Shown here: piece by piece, positions 49,826 to 62,279 of the stretch | Layout of the letters: every line of letters begins with the position of its first letter | Numbering within the stretch: the stretch's first letter is position 1 | Source of the DNA: Boswellia sacra | Lineage: Eukaryota; Streptophyta; Magnoliopsida; Sapindales; Burseraceae | NCBI GenBank assembly: GCA_013180625.2 | Contig: SNVD02012978.1 | Coordinates: forward strand, 372,001-436,000 | DNA: 64,000 nt | Direction: 5' to 3' | Notes under the pieces: model-generated | Databases searched by the model: none | Told to the model about the DNA's origin: nothing | What the model saw: the letters and a program-made list of their open reading frames with translations, nothing else | Made by a program: the position numbers and the translations under genes

Positions 49826-50339
49826 AGTGGATTCAGATCAGAGGTAGGCTTATTGGCAAGCGAATTAACTCAAGTTGCTGATACAACAGCAAGTATCTTT
49901 GTGGAAAAACCGTGTAAATAGAGTGGTTGATGTTTCACCACGTAACATTATTTTTCTTCATACATATACCATCATATCGGCCTTGGACAGCAGCTGTACG
50001 CTATCCATTAATTTCCATTGCCTTAATCTTTGCTCTCCCGTTTCGGTAATTATACCCTCTGTTGCTTTTCTCTAATCACGTACGTGTCCCACTGCCTTAA
50101 CTAAATCTACCCTACAACCTTAACTAAATCCACGTTAGCTGTTGCACCATGCAGCTGGTCGACCTCCTCCGCCATCCTTAATTTTGTCTTCCACTCCTAG
50201 AGGCCTTTTACCTTTAAACTGAATCTATCAATCTATTTAATTGGTCAAAGCCTTTGTCCTTTCACGGCTAACCCCACATCCTATATATGCATTTTGGTAT
50301 CATTTTCATACTTAATTTCTAATGCTATTTAATATAGCT
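49826..50339. other. Upstream region of the second NLR relic
   Basis: No gene is supported. It may contain the former promoter of the NLR, but no decisive element is visible. Confidence 0.4.
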
Positions 50340-50880
50340 TTAGGGTACATTGGATGCACCGCATTAGAATATATTGGTTATATTGATTGGATAAGATGTG
50401 ATAGAATAGGATCGGTTTAGATAAGTGTAATATTATACGATGTTTGGTGTAGTATTAAACCTATAAGATTATATATAATAAACTAAACAGAACTCAAATT
50501 TATAATAAATTAATTTTTAAAAAAATATTTATATTTAGAACATAAATCTGTATGTAAAATAATTTAGTTGAAAGATTAAAATATCAAATTAAATAATTCA
50601 AGTTTTTAATTAAATATTTTAATTATTTTCGAATAAAATATATAAATATATTAGTACTAAATATTATATTATCAATCAAAATAATTGTCCATTTCTCCTC
50701 TCCTTATCCAGCGCAATACAATGGGAGGGCCTGAGTTGATTTTTCCGCTTTTTATTTGGTTCTTATGCGTTCTATTACTATCCTAGCCAACCTCTAGAGT
50801 GCGCCAAATGCAGGTTAAACAAAGTTAATGCAATTTTGAACTCTATACTATTCTATCATGCATATCAAACACCCCTTTAA
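50340..50880. repeat. Tourist/Harbinger-like MITE candidate
   Basis: The left end TTTAGGGTACATTGGATGC and the right end, inverted, TTAAAGGGGTGTTTGATATGC are similar, with TTA next to both termini. The interior is non-coding and AT-rich. The superfamily is inferred from end sequence and a possible 3-bp TTA duplication. Confidence 0.4.
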
Positions 50881-51235
50881 TATATAATATGATTATCTTT
50901 ATGAATATTTTATAATATTATGTCTTTCACATTAAAAAATAAAAAAGAGTTGATTCTCAGTATTGATGACGAATATGTTGATATTGTTGATTACTATCAT
51001 TACTATTGTATAAATATTATTGCGACTTGGACTTGCAAAATATTTTTCAGACTTGAAGAGCTGACGTAGCCGCATTTAACTTTAACGGGCCAAGTTAATA
51101 AAATAATCATAATTCAGATATTAAAAAAATTGATAAAAAATATGTATGTAAGTTGGTTGATAGTGTACATGTCGATACATTTAAACTAGCGTTTGTATTA
51201 CTCTAAAGGATAATTCTGTTTTCCCAAATTATTTT
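50881..51235. other. AT-rich spacer
   Basis: No gene or clear repeat seen. Confidence 0.4.
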
Positions 51236-52200
51236 TACAAATAAGAATAATACTAGATTTATAATATTTATATAATTTAAATATTATAACTTGATATAGT
51301 AGTCTAAATCAATGAAGGACTTACATAAGGACCCGCGAGGCCTGGACCCCTTCTGAAATTTGAAAATTTCTCCTTATTTTATGTATTTACTCTTATTCCA
51401 TTTTCTTAAAAAACTTAATTAATTTCAAGTTTTACATTATTTTTTTATTTTCTCAATTCTTTTACGTATGAAAACCTTTCATCCATAAAATAATATAAAT
51501 TTATATAGTAATATAATTAATTGTTACTTTTTTATTCGATTATAGAATTTTAGATTTTTTTAATTCTTATTTATTTAGTTTGACATAAATTATATGTTTC
51601 TCCTTATGTCTTATTTTATAGTCTTAAAAAATTAATTAATTGTTACTAGAAATAAATTTGAAAATCTTGATGAATGATAATAACTAAATCTTTTTATAAT
51701 TTTTAATACAATTAAATATCATTAAAAAATTATGTGTGAGAGACTTTTATTTTATTTTATTTGTTTTTAGTCTTTTTCAACCGAAAAAAATATTATAAAA
51801 TAATCTTCTTTGAACAATTACAAATAAAAATTTTGAAAGAAAATATACTTGTTTGTTGACAACAAGTTTTTAAAGAAAATTAATACTCTTTATAAATTAT
51901 AATTTTGAAAAATTATAATTCTAATGTCCTTCTATCTATACATAATTTTATTATTTTTTCATAGATTCTCTTACCTTAAATTTTATCAAGTAAATTATAA
52001 ATATTCAAATATATAAAGTGCCCATTCTCTTATAAATTCTTGCGTCCGCCACTGGTCTACATGATAAAATTGTATTGAAAATGTAACTTTTTTCGTTCTT
52101 TTTTTTAATTTTCTTCTTCTAGTGAATTTTTATCTGATAGACTGTCATATTAAGTTGTAGAATTTGAGTTGTATAAAAATTGTAAATCTAGCACTACTGT
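51236..52200. repeat. Inverted-repeat element with a nested segment
   Basis: The left arm (AATACTAGATTTATAAT, about 51248) pairs with the right arm, inverted (AGTGCTAGATTTACAAT, about 52190). The arms extend roughly 65 bp. The inside segment (about 51325-52055) has its own distinct, more G+C-rich edges (CCCGCGAGGCCTGGACCCC left, TGCGTCCGCCACTGG right) and may be a second insertion. No coding content. Confidence 0.45.
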
Positions 52201-53286
52201 ATAAATAATGTGTAGATTAATGATTATTTATGATAGAGTAACAATATATTTATAGATTTTTCATATAAATTGATATTATATGTATATATAGAGAGTAATT
52301 CAGCAGCTAGATAATAATTAATATAAACATAAATATAAGTTGCAGTAGTACAAACTTGTCCAGCAAGCCATACATCAATGAGCCATACAAGACAGCTATC
52401 TGCATTGAGATCCGGACTTACCTAACCAGAATAAGAGGACCCTGACGATGAGACAAAGAAAAATAAATTTGTATCCATTATAAAATTACCTACTCATCCG
52501 TTTCTTTCTCAACTTATTTTCTATTTCACCACGTCCACCGGCTGTTCATTTCCATCTCCATGAATTCCAAGAGATGAAATTTATCCTTCATGTTCACTGT
52601 TTCATTCAAGATCTTCTTAGCTTATATTCCAAAAGATAAAATGGCATCATAGTTTCTAAATGTTTTTCACAAATAAATAGTAGTTAACTCATTATGGGCT
52701 CTAATTCTAGTGATGTGACAAATTTAAAAATTTTATAACATTAATTAAGATTAATAACATGTCAATCATAGAATAGTAACATTTCAATTTATAGATTTGA
52801 ATTAGTAAATATAGCACTATTCCTTATTATATATATGAACTATAAAAATATTTTTCTGTTGTATAAATAATTTTGTTTTGTGCTCCTAATTATATAATCT
52901 CTTCAAAATAAGAAGTTCTCTTTCAAAGAACATTTTGAATTTATTTATAGTGTTTCACTGATATAGATAAAAGTGCTTCTTAGAATTTTAAAAGCCATAG
53001 CTCTTTATAAATATCATTAGCAGGTTCTCTTTTGAAAAGTATTTATGGATTGTAAAAGTACATCGAAATATTTTATGAAGAAGAATTTGATAGAATTAAA
53101 TATTGTAATATAATTTTTAATTTAAATGCTTAACACAGTTATATATGTTAATCAACATGCCCCCTTGTTAACTAAAAATATAATAATATTAGTTCGCCAC
53201 ATTACAATTTAGTGGCTCATATTGATAATTAATGAGTTATTTAAGATAGTTAAAAAGTAAAACTGGTTATGATATGTGGTTCATAG
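52201..53286. other. AT-rich intergenic DNA
   Basis: No gene is supported. Confidence 0.5.
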
Positions 53287-53295
53287 TAAATATTT

Positions 53296-54730
53296 GGGAT
53301 ATTTACATTTACCTCCCGAGGTTAAGCGAAAATACAAATTTCCCCTTGTAAGATTTGAAATAACAATTGCCCCCTGATTTTTGAATTTTGACGTTAAATT
53401 AAACAGAATAGGGGTATTATTGAAAATAAAACTCGTGCGATAAAATTAAGGGATATTTAACATTTACCCCTTGAGGTTAAACAAAAATACAAATTCCTCC
53501 TTCCCGAGGATAAAAATAATTAAAAAATTAGAATGAAAACAATTATAATAATTAAAATCATAATAATTAAAAATATTTAAAACTTTATTGAATAAATAAT
53601 AAAAAGTAAATTTGAACCAAATTGAACCCACCATTTAATCTGAGCTTTAATTAACAAACCCAAATTGGGTGGTGGCGAGTTCTAGTAGAGGAGAGAGAGG
53701 AGGAATTGGTAACAGAAGCAATTTCGCCGATGAAGAAAAGGAAACGATGATCGTGGGGGTGGCAATTCGTGTCATGTGTGTCGACCCATTTAATTGTTCG
53801 TGACAAGAAATGAAAAGCGGATTCAACACGGTTACTAACTGTGTCACCCACATCTTGTAATCGTGTTTACTTAAGCATAGTGTATCATATTCTATATATT
53901 TATATCAATTAAAATTATTTTTAGAATATAAATAACTGTTAGTATAACAAAATTATTAAAATCATTACAATTTACGCTTATGTAAATTAATTTACTTTAT
54001 AATATAAAATTTTCAGTTTCATAATATATATGTTATAATAAGGTAAAAATTATATCATTAAATGAGCTTGCATGTTAATGATGTTAATGATTGACAAGAT
54101 ATATTTAACTATTCGTACCATTAAACTGGTTGGCATGTTGAACACCCTCAACATGAATTCGACCTATTTATTAATCGTGTGTCGTGTTCGCATCGTATTC
54201 GTGTCATATTCGGGTGTCATGATTCAAATTGCCACCCCTAGACAATGGCAGTGTGAGAAAAAGATCTGGTGAAGCACTAGGGAGAGGTGGTAGAGATTGT
54301 TGGTAGAAGGGAGACAGAGAAGAAGACGGAGGAAAAAAAAAAGGTATGTGTGTTTAAGTGATTTCAGAAAAGTGAGGGAAGATGTTTGTATTTATATAAG
54401 GACATTTTGGTCGAATAGCATATATTATCCTCTCTCTCATTTTTTTTTTTACTTAATTTAATGTCGAAATTCAAAAATAAGAGTATAATTTGCAATTTCA
54501 AAATGTGCAGGGGAATCTATATTTTTGCTTAATCTTAGGGGGTAAACTGTTAATATCAAATTACTGAACATGAGGTTATTTTGGTAAAATTGTGAAAAAA
54601 TTTTCTCCCTCCTCCTTTTCCATTTAATTTGACGTCAGAATTCAAAAATCAGGAGATAATTTGTAATTTCAAATCTTGCAAGGAGAATTTGTATTTTTGT
54701 TTAACCTCAGGGGATAAATGTTAATATCCC
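53296..54730. mobile_element. Doubled-arm foldback element A (Mutator-like target duplication)
   Basis: The ends are GGGATATTTACATTTACC and, inverted, GGGATATTAACATTTATCC. They are flanked by a 9-bp duplication with one mismatch (TAAATATTT at 53287-53295, TAAATACTT at 54731-54739). Each arm occurs twice: a second left copy begins near 53450, and an inner right copy ends near 54563. The arms share words such as GAGGTTAA and TTTGAATTTTGACGT. A hAT-like MITE is nested inside. No transposase. A 9-bp duplication points to Mutator-like mobilisation. Confidence 0.65.
53755..54240. repeat. Nested hAT-like MITE
   Basis: The left end GGGGGTGGCAATTCGTGTCAT and the right end ATTTGAATCATGACACCC...GCCACCCCTA form imperfect terminal inverted repeats built on TAGGGGTGGCAA. 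It carries TCGTGT-type words in both subterminal parts. An 8-bp duplication was not confirmed. Confidence 0.55.
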
Positions 54731-54748
54731 TAAATACTTTGATCTCAA

Positions 54749-54777
54749 AAATAAATAAATAAATAAATAAATAAAAG
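54749..54777. repeat. (AAAT)n microsatellite
   Basis: About six to seven AAAT units just beyond foldback element A. Confidence 0.8.
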
Positions 54778-55382
54778 AAAATGTTTTTGTTATGTTAAAT
54801 TCCCAAATGGGGGGAATTTATAATGTTATGACGGTTTGAATTTAGACTAATGCAAATTTCCTAATTTCAGCAATTTTCAACATTATATCTAACATCAATA
54901 ATTTTATTGATTCTATTGCAACCTTTTGTTCGTAATAGAGGTTCAGTGCTATAAATTGGTCTAATATGTTGTCGGATCAAGAGGATAATAGACTTACTTT
55001 GCACGTATAATACATTTCATACAATATTATATTATTATTTATTTTAAAACTTGAAATAGAAAAATAAATTTTCGAGGGTAAAAATTTAGTAAAATCCTTT
55101 AGTACACGTGTTAGGTGTACGGTGTGCCAGATAGCAACATTACACTTTTATGGTAACAAATTCCATTCCCTTCTCTCCGAATGGGCTGCGGGAGAAATTT
55201 CTTCAAAGAAATTTGCAGCCTCTATATATTCTATTACTTTTTTCTATCCTCATTATTTTCAAATCCCACTTTTCAGGTACTTAAATCATCTCAACATGTT
55301 TTTTTACTTTCATTTTTATACCACCTTGATCAATTGAGCTGATTTAATCCCAAAATTTTGAATTTCTTTAATTAAACATTCG
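54778..55382. other. AT-rich intergenic DNA
   Basis: No gene is supported. An open frame at 55122-55337 (+) has no recognisable domain. Confidence 0.5.
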
Positions 55383-55387
55383 CATAT

Positions 55388-55636
55388 TATTAACATAACA
55401 ATGTAACAAGGACAGAATTGGAATTAAAAATAGCTTAAGGGTAGGTTAGTAAAATCAATGCAATTCTGTTAGAAAGAAGTTAACAGTTGTAACTTGCTGT
55501 GCAAGCTTCTGGTTAGTTATAGTTAGTTAGAAATCAGAGCATTGATATATATAGAAACTTGATGTATTCAGTTGTAACTGATTTCATTCTTTGATAATAA
55601 GAAAACAATTTCTTTCCAGAATTTTCATTTATGACT
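55388..55636 (+). repeat. 5' LTR of the second copia element
   Basis: 249 bp with a TATATATAG promoter-like box near 55545. The terminal dinucleotides are TA and CT rather than TG and CA. Confidence 0.85.
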
Positions 55637-55648
55637 TGGTATCAGAGC
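55637..55648 (+). other. tRNA-Met primer binding site
   Basis: TGGTATCAGAGC directly abuts the LTR end. The ATG of gag follows at 55662. Confidence 0.85.
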
Positions 55649-55661
55649 AAGTATCGATCCT

Positions 55662-58600
55662 ATGGGAGATCAAACTCAGCCTACCTTTCCTGGAAATGTT
55701 CGATTAAATTTTCCTAGAAACAATGAAGGAAATTCAGCTCCTGGTTTATCAAATCCAGTGTTAGCTTCTTCAAATCCTGATCTATCTTCCTCTTCGTCTT
55801 GCTTGATAAATTCTCTTTCTCCAGTTTTGCCAACAGTGCTTCCAAGCTCATCAATTAAGCTTCAAAGAGGAAACTATGGTTTCTGGCGCACTCAAGTCCT
55901 AGCAACACTTCGAGCATTTGATCTTGAAGACTATGTCACAGGAGAAAGATCTTGTCCAGCAAAGGTAATCACCACTCGATCCTCTCAAAGTTCTGATGAT
56001 GTATTAACACAGATCAATCCTGAGTTCTTGAACTGGAAGAGAGTTGATCAATTCATTTTTAGTTGGATGTTGTCATCAATTTCAAAGTCTATGTATGGTT
56101 ATGTAGTTCGTTGTACTTCATCAGTGGAAACTTGGAGTGTTCTTGAGAGATTGTTTCTGACAGAATCCAAAGCTAGATCTATGCATTTGAGGCATCAACT
56201 TCAGAACACCAAAAAAAGCTTTCTTTCTATATCTGATTATGTGTTTGATAGGTGTTTATTTATGTATTACTTTCATATCAATTCGTCTATGTTTCTTTGC
56301 TATATTCCTTGGTATTTTTATGTTTTTGTGTGGTTTTGGATGTTTGTAGGAGTTTTGGAGCAACTTGCACAAAAATGGAGTAAAACCCTTCATTTTCACC
56401 TCTGCTAGTCAACCATCTTCTCGGATTTAATTGTATTGATATACAATGAACCCGATGACATGTTGTATACCGTTGGAAAGCTCTCGAAGTCTATTTTCTG
56501 AGAAATTTACGGTTCATGAATTCATTCAGTGTACCAAAAGTTATAATCAAAACAGTGTGAGAAGTGTAGAAATATAATTTCACAAATCTCTGTAGCATAT
56601 ATAATACGGGGCACTGTAGCAGGTTACTGTAGCAAAGTATATAAACACATTTTAGGATTTTGTTTTGATAACTTGAAGAGGGGGAAACGACTTGGAGGCT
56701 GCAGCTCTGGAATTCTCTCATCTTTTGGAGTTCTTGAAGGAGAAAGAAAGCTTGGAAAGAGGAAGAACTACAAATCTAAGGAGATTTGCAAAGGATTTGC
56801 TAAGTTTCTTCCTTTCCTTTTCATTTTCTGGAATGTTTTTGTATTGTATTGTATTGACTACATTTTTGAACATGTGTAACTGAATCTGAATTGGTTGAGG
56901 GTGATTTCAAAGCCCTTGATATGGTTTTTGTGAGTTGATTGTGTAAGAAATTGTTATCCAATTCTCTAATTGAAGTTGCTTGTATTTTCCCATATCTAAT
57001 GCTTATGATTGCTTGCTGATTGTATTTGGGGTGGCCAACTGAATATAATCTGATTGTTGTCTATTGCTAGATTAGAAATCTTGATCCGTAATTGTCTTGA
57101 ATTTCTAATCATTAGTAGCAAAATTGTGATCAGAGATTGCAATTGGAAAATACAACCTAGGTTAAATAATCTGAACCTGTGTGATTATTGCTTAGATCAA
57201 CCTATCTTTCTTATCGTAATGCTTCCATTGAATTAAACTTAGAGAGCTTGTTCTAGGTTGTTTAATGGATAGAGATTAAATAAAGAGCTTGTTTTATTTA
57301 ACAACAAAGTAAGGAAAGATTGGGGTAACAAGCTTGTTGTTATCTACGGTTGATAACTTCAATGCTGTAATTGGATGACAATTCTACGATTAATTCGCAA
57401 ATCCATATCTTGTGGTAGAGAAGGATCCCTTAACCAGATTTCTCTCATTGATCTTTCATTCAAATTAACTTCTGTTTTGTTATTCTTAATTTGCATTCTT
57501 ATTTCATTTAGTTAATCATTCAACAAAACCCCCCCTGTTTAGTTTATCGTTGCTGGAAAATAACGAATTCAATTAGAATCAATCCTCGTGGGAACGATAT
57601 CTACTTATCACTTTATTACTTGTGCGACTAGTATACTTGCTATTTTCGAACGCATCAGTGTTGAAAATGAAAGAAATAGCAAACACTCTAGTTGCTATAG
57701 GTTATGATGTCACTGATTTAGACCTGCTATTTCATATACTTGATGGTCTTGGACCAGAGTATGATGCTATTGTTGTTAATTTGACATCAAGAGCCGATAC
57801 TATCTCTTTGGAAAAGTTGAATGTCACACAGACCTTGACTATGAATCTTGTGCCAATGTTGCTAACAAATTGCCTCAATTCACTGCAAATCAATTCACAA
57901 ATCTTGGTGGTTCAAACTCTCCATTTTCAAATAGCACTAGGCAAACTTACAATCAAAACTTTAGAGGAAGAGGAAGAAATCGTTATCAAGCCAGAGGTCA
58001 TAACTACTTTCAAAGTTTTCAAGGAAATAAACCAGTTTGTCAGCTTTGTGGGAAGCAAGGTCACACTGTAATCAAATGTTATCACAGATTTGATATCAGT
58101 TATCAAGGACCATAAGCTTCTCAATCTTCTCAGGCTTTTAATGTCAATCCAACTTCTCAAGCTTTTAACACTGGTTCATCAACTCATTCATCTTCTCAGC
58201 AAACTCAAGCTTTTGTAGCTTCTCTATCAACCATTCAGGATCCAGCCTGGTATCTTGATACTGGAGCTTCAATTCATATTACATCAGATCTGAGTAAGCT
58301 TGCAACTGCACAGAATTATACTGGTTCTGAAACAGTGCAAGTTGGAAATGGTACTCACCTATCTATCACTCATTATGGTTATGGCATTTTAAATTCTCCA
58401 TTTTCTTCAGCCTGTTTGCAGCTTAATAACATACTGTGTGTGCCTGCTATTACTAAAAATCTACTTAGCATCTCTCAACTTATCAAGGACAATAACATTA
58501 CTGTTGAATTTCATGAATATGGATGTCATATAAAGGACAAGGATACCAGGCAGGTTCTACTGGAAGGATTTCTCAGTAATGGGTTGTATCAAGTTCCTTT

Positions 58601-61408
58601 TGTCTTAGGCAAAACTACTTCAAGCAGTAAGTCTACCTATTGTGTGTTCTCTTAAGCTTCCTTGACTCCTACCTCAGCTCCTGTTTCTTTGTTTTCTTTA
58701 CTGTCAAGTTCACAATAACCTTTAGTTGCTGCATCAACAGTATCATCAGCTGCAAGTGATCAAATTCTCTGGCATAGAAGGTTGGGTCATCCACACTTCC
58801 AAACACTGCACAAGCTATCTTCTTTAACTCAGCTGTTTAATTAAGTGTGTCAATAACACTGAGTGTTTTTGTGAGCCTTGTAAGTTTGGCAAGCAGTGCC
58901 ATGATTCTTATCCAAATTCTAATACTAGAGCTACTAATCCACTTGAGATCGTATATTCTGATCTCTGGGGTCCCTCTCCAATAAAATCTATTAAAGGTTA
59001 TACTTACTATGTGAGTTTTGTAGATGATTTTAGTAGATATATCTGGATTTTGCCTCTAAAATCGAAGGCTGAAGTTTCTAATGTGTTTAAGCAGTTATTA
59101 ACACTTGTTGAAAGACAATTTGATAGGAAATTGAAGTGTTTGCAATCAGACTGGGGGGGTGAATATAGACCTCTTGCATCTTTTCTTCAAGGCCTTGACA
59201 TAGTGTTTAGACACCCTTGTCCACACACTCATCAACAGAATGGAATTGTAGAACGCAGACATAGACAAATTGTCAGCACAGGTTACCCTTATCAGCTTTA
59301 AATTTTCAATCTCTTTATTATACTTTATTTCATATATCACCTGATTACAAAATGTTAAAAGTATTTGGCTGTGCTTGTTATCCTAATCTCAGGCTATATA
59401 ACTCTCACAAATTTTCCATTCATACTTCCACTTATGTCTTCATTGGTTATAGTTCTTCCCACAAAGGATATCTCTGCTTGCATTCTTCTGGTAGAATCTA
59501 TATTACCAAGAGTGTGTCCTTTAATGAAACTGAGTTTTCTTTTAAGACAGGTTTCTTTCCAGATTCATCATCCTCTTCCACTTCTGCCACTTCTAACATC
59601 TCGAGTCCTTGGATACTTCCTGACTATGTTTCCTCTCCTCCAACACATACATCTACTCCTCCTTCATATCATGCATCACCTGTTTCATCTGATCTACAGT
59701 CTAGTTCAGTTCCCTCACCAAGTCCACTTTTAACTACTACTCCCACTCAATCTGCAGGTAGTGTTAATCTAGCCACTCAAATTCTCTCCTCAAACTTACC
59801 TCCCACTAATACTCATCCCATGACTACAAGATCCAAAGCTGGTATCTTCAAGCCCAAGTCTCATGCTTATACAGCCATCAATACAAGTTTCCTTTCTTCA
59901 TCTCTTGAGCCAGCCTCAACACAAGAAGCTTTATCAGATTCAAATTGGTTTACTGTTATGCAAGGAGAATTTCAGGCTTTACAAAGTAATAAAACCTGGA
60001 CTCTTGTACCTCCATCATCTGATATGCATGTTGTTGAAAACAAGTGGGTTTTCAGAATTAAATATAATCCAGATGGAACAGTTCAAAGGTATAAAGCCAG
60101 ATTAGTGGCAAAAGGTTTTCAGCAAACTGCTGGTTTGCATTATTTTGAAACTTTCAGTCCAGTAATCAAGCCTTCCACTATAAGAGTTATGTTCTCTTTG
60201 GCAGTCACATTTGGATGGGATATTCAACAAATTGATGTTAATAATGCTTTCTTAAATGGTGAGCTCCAAGAAACTATTTTCATGGCTTAACCAGAGGGGT
60301 TTATTGATGCTTCTAAACCTGATTATGTCTGTCTTCTTCACAAATCTTTGTATGGCTTGAAGCAGGCACCTAGAGCCTGGTTTGACAAGCTCAAGAGTGC
60401 CCTGTTTCAGTGGAGGTTCCTCTCATCAAGCTCAGACACAAGCTTGTTTGTTTACAAGTCTGAAAGCACAGTTATACTATTACTAGTATATGTTGATGAT
60501 ATATTGGTAACTGGTAGTGATAGTACTCAAATCCAACGGGTGATTTCTGACTTGAATCAAACTTTTGCTTTAAAGACTCTTGGATCAGTAAACTACTTTC
60601 TTGGATTTGAAGTAGCAAGGTCTAAAGATTGCATAATGCTCACACATAAAAAATATGCAATTGATCTCTTGAAAAAGTGCAAAATGCTTGATTCAAAGAG
60701 CATCCAATCACTTTTGGAAGCTAACTGCAAGCTGTCATTACATGATAGTGCAGAATTTGATCAACCTAGCTTATATAGAATTACAATTGGAGCATTGCAG
60801 TACCTATCTATGACCAGGCCTGATATATCCTTTGCAGTAAATAAGTTGAGTCAATTTTTACAGCATCCTACAGTCAAACATTGGCAGGCTTGTAAACGTG
60901 TACTAAGGTATATCAAAGGGACTTCAGACCATGGTTTAATATTCAAACCATTACAGTCATTCACACTTAAAGCCTATAGTGATGCTGACTGGGCAAGCTC
61001 ACTAGATGACAGGAAGTCTACTTCTGGATGCTGTGTTATCTAGGAAACAATTTGATTTACTGGTGTTCCAAGAAACAAAAGGTTGCAACAAGGTCTTCAA
61101 CAGAAGCTGAATATCGGGCCATGTCACTTGCTGCAACTGAAGTCCTCTGGCTGCAGAGTTTATTACATGAAATTGGTGTCAAACTAAGTGAAGTTCCAGT
61201 CCTATACTGTGACAACAAAGGGGCAGAGTCTTTAGCATCAAATCCTGTTTTCCATGCTAGAACAAAACAGATTGAAATTGATGTGCACTTTATTAGAGAA
61301 AAGGTGCTGGCAAATCAATTACAAGTTCAGCATGTGCCTTCAGAATTTAAGAATGTTGATATCCTTACTAAAGCTCTAGCTGGAATCAAGTTTGAGTTCC
61401 TAAAATAA
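55662..61408 (+). pseudogene. copia gag-pol remnant (split and degenerate)
   Basis: Gag starts at 55662 (MGDQTQPTFPG; core GNYGFWRTQVLATLRAFDL) and is split at 56245/57658 by a solo LTR; excising it rejoins the frame. Later parts: CCHC CQLCGKQGHTVIKC near 58035, protease WYLDTGASIHIT near 58250, integrase WHRRLGHPH near 58770, FVDDFSRYIW and SDWGGEY near 59015-59165, RT with YVDDILVTGSD near 60490, RNase H (AYSDADWASSLDDRKSTSG, STEAEYRAMS) to 61408. Lesions include a frameshift near 57838, stops near 58112, 58653 and 58717, more stops and shifts at 58820-59000, a deletion near 59285 between integrase segments, TAA at 60288 and a shift near 61037. Confidence 0.9.
56246..57657. mobile_element. 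Solo LTR (Tat/Athila-like Ty3/gypsy) inside the copia gag
   Basis: 1,412 bp starting TGATAGG and ending CGCATCA, flanked by a perfect 5-bp duplication GTGTT (56241-56245, 57658-57662). No internal coding region, primer site or second LTR. The 3' part (ATCCTCGTGGGAACGATATC, then ACTTGCTATTTTCG) resembles LTR ends of Tat/Athila-type elements. It arose most simply by recombination between the two LTRs of a full element. Confidence 0.8.
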
Positions 61409-61525
61409 AGACTAAATGTTTCTTCTGGAGACAATGCTGATATAACAACAGAAAGAGCAAACCAGCAGCATTGATGCAAGTTTGCTAGGACATGAGCAAT
61501 CATCCTAGCTGCACTTGAGGGGGAC

Positions 61526-61774
61526 TATTAACATAACAATGTAACAAGGATACAGTTGGAATTAAAAATAGCTTAAGGGTAGGTTAGTAAAATCAATGCA
61601 ATTCTGTTAGAAAGAAGTTAACAACTGTAACTTGCTGTGGAAGCTTCCGGTTAGTTATAGTTAGTTAGAAATCAGTGCATTGATATATATAGAAACTTGA
61701 TGTATGCAGTTGTAACTGATTTCATTCTTTGATAATAAGAAAACAATTTCTTTCCAGAATTTTCATTTCTGACT
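61526..61774 (+). repeat. 3' LTR of the second copia element
   Basis: 249 bp with the same unusual ends, directly followed by the CATAT target duplication. Confidence 0.85.
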
Positions 61775-61779
61775 CATAT

Positions 61780-62269
61780 AAACTAGACTTAAACCCTTTT
61801 TGTATCTTCACCAGCCACGATTCCGATCAAAGAATTAGAAATTTAACTCATACATTAGGGAAGGGAGGCACAATGCAAGATTATTAGATAAACTGAAGAA
61901 AAAAGAAAATAAAAGAAAAGAAATCAACATATATTCCCTCCTTTGGTGTTGTGCAATCTGAGTTATGAGTTATTAAGAAAATTTTAATATCTTCATATAT
62001 GAATTAGCTAGAGAAGACATTTACTGCACCATCTCATTGGTGTTTTGAAAGCTCTAAAAAGGCATAGTAATTGTGACAATACCTGTGTGAAGGAGCAGAA
62101 TACAGATTGCAGGACCAATTCAACATCAATAAGACCCTGAATCAATATTCTTGAAGTATGAAAGAGGAATAGAATTCTAGCGTATGAGATGCATTACATA
62201 CTGTCATCAAAAGATTTTATGGCATGTTTATAATGAGATGGGTATAGAAATTATGTTGGCAAAGACTAC
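61780..62269. other. AT-rich intergenic DNA
   Basis: No gene is supported. Confidence 0.5.
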
Positions 62270-62279
62270 AATAAATAAT

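Larger units (their letters stand above)
55388..61774 (+). mobile_element. Ty1/copia retrotransposon with TA...CT LTR ends, interrupted by a solo LTR
   Basis: LTRs of 249 bp each (55388-55636, 61526-61774) begin TATTAACATAAC and end with TGACT. They are flanked by a perfect CATAT duplication (55383-55387, 61775-61779). The primer site TGGTATCAGAGC starts directly after the LTR (55637). The polypurine tract TTGAGGGGGAC precedes the 3' LTR. About ten LTR differences (roughly 96 percent identity) make it older than the element at 32216. Gag and RT look like the Ale/Retrofit-type branch (inference). Confidence 0.9.

Noticed and set aside
55122..55337. 71-codon open frame upstream of the second copia element
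   Set aside because: No domain recognised; low-complexity aromatic-rich translation typical of AT-rich non-coding DNA.
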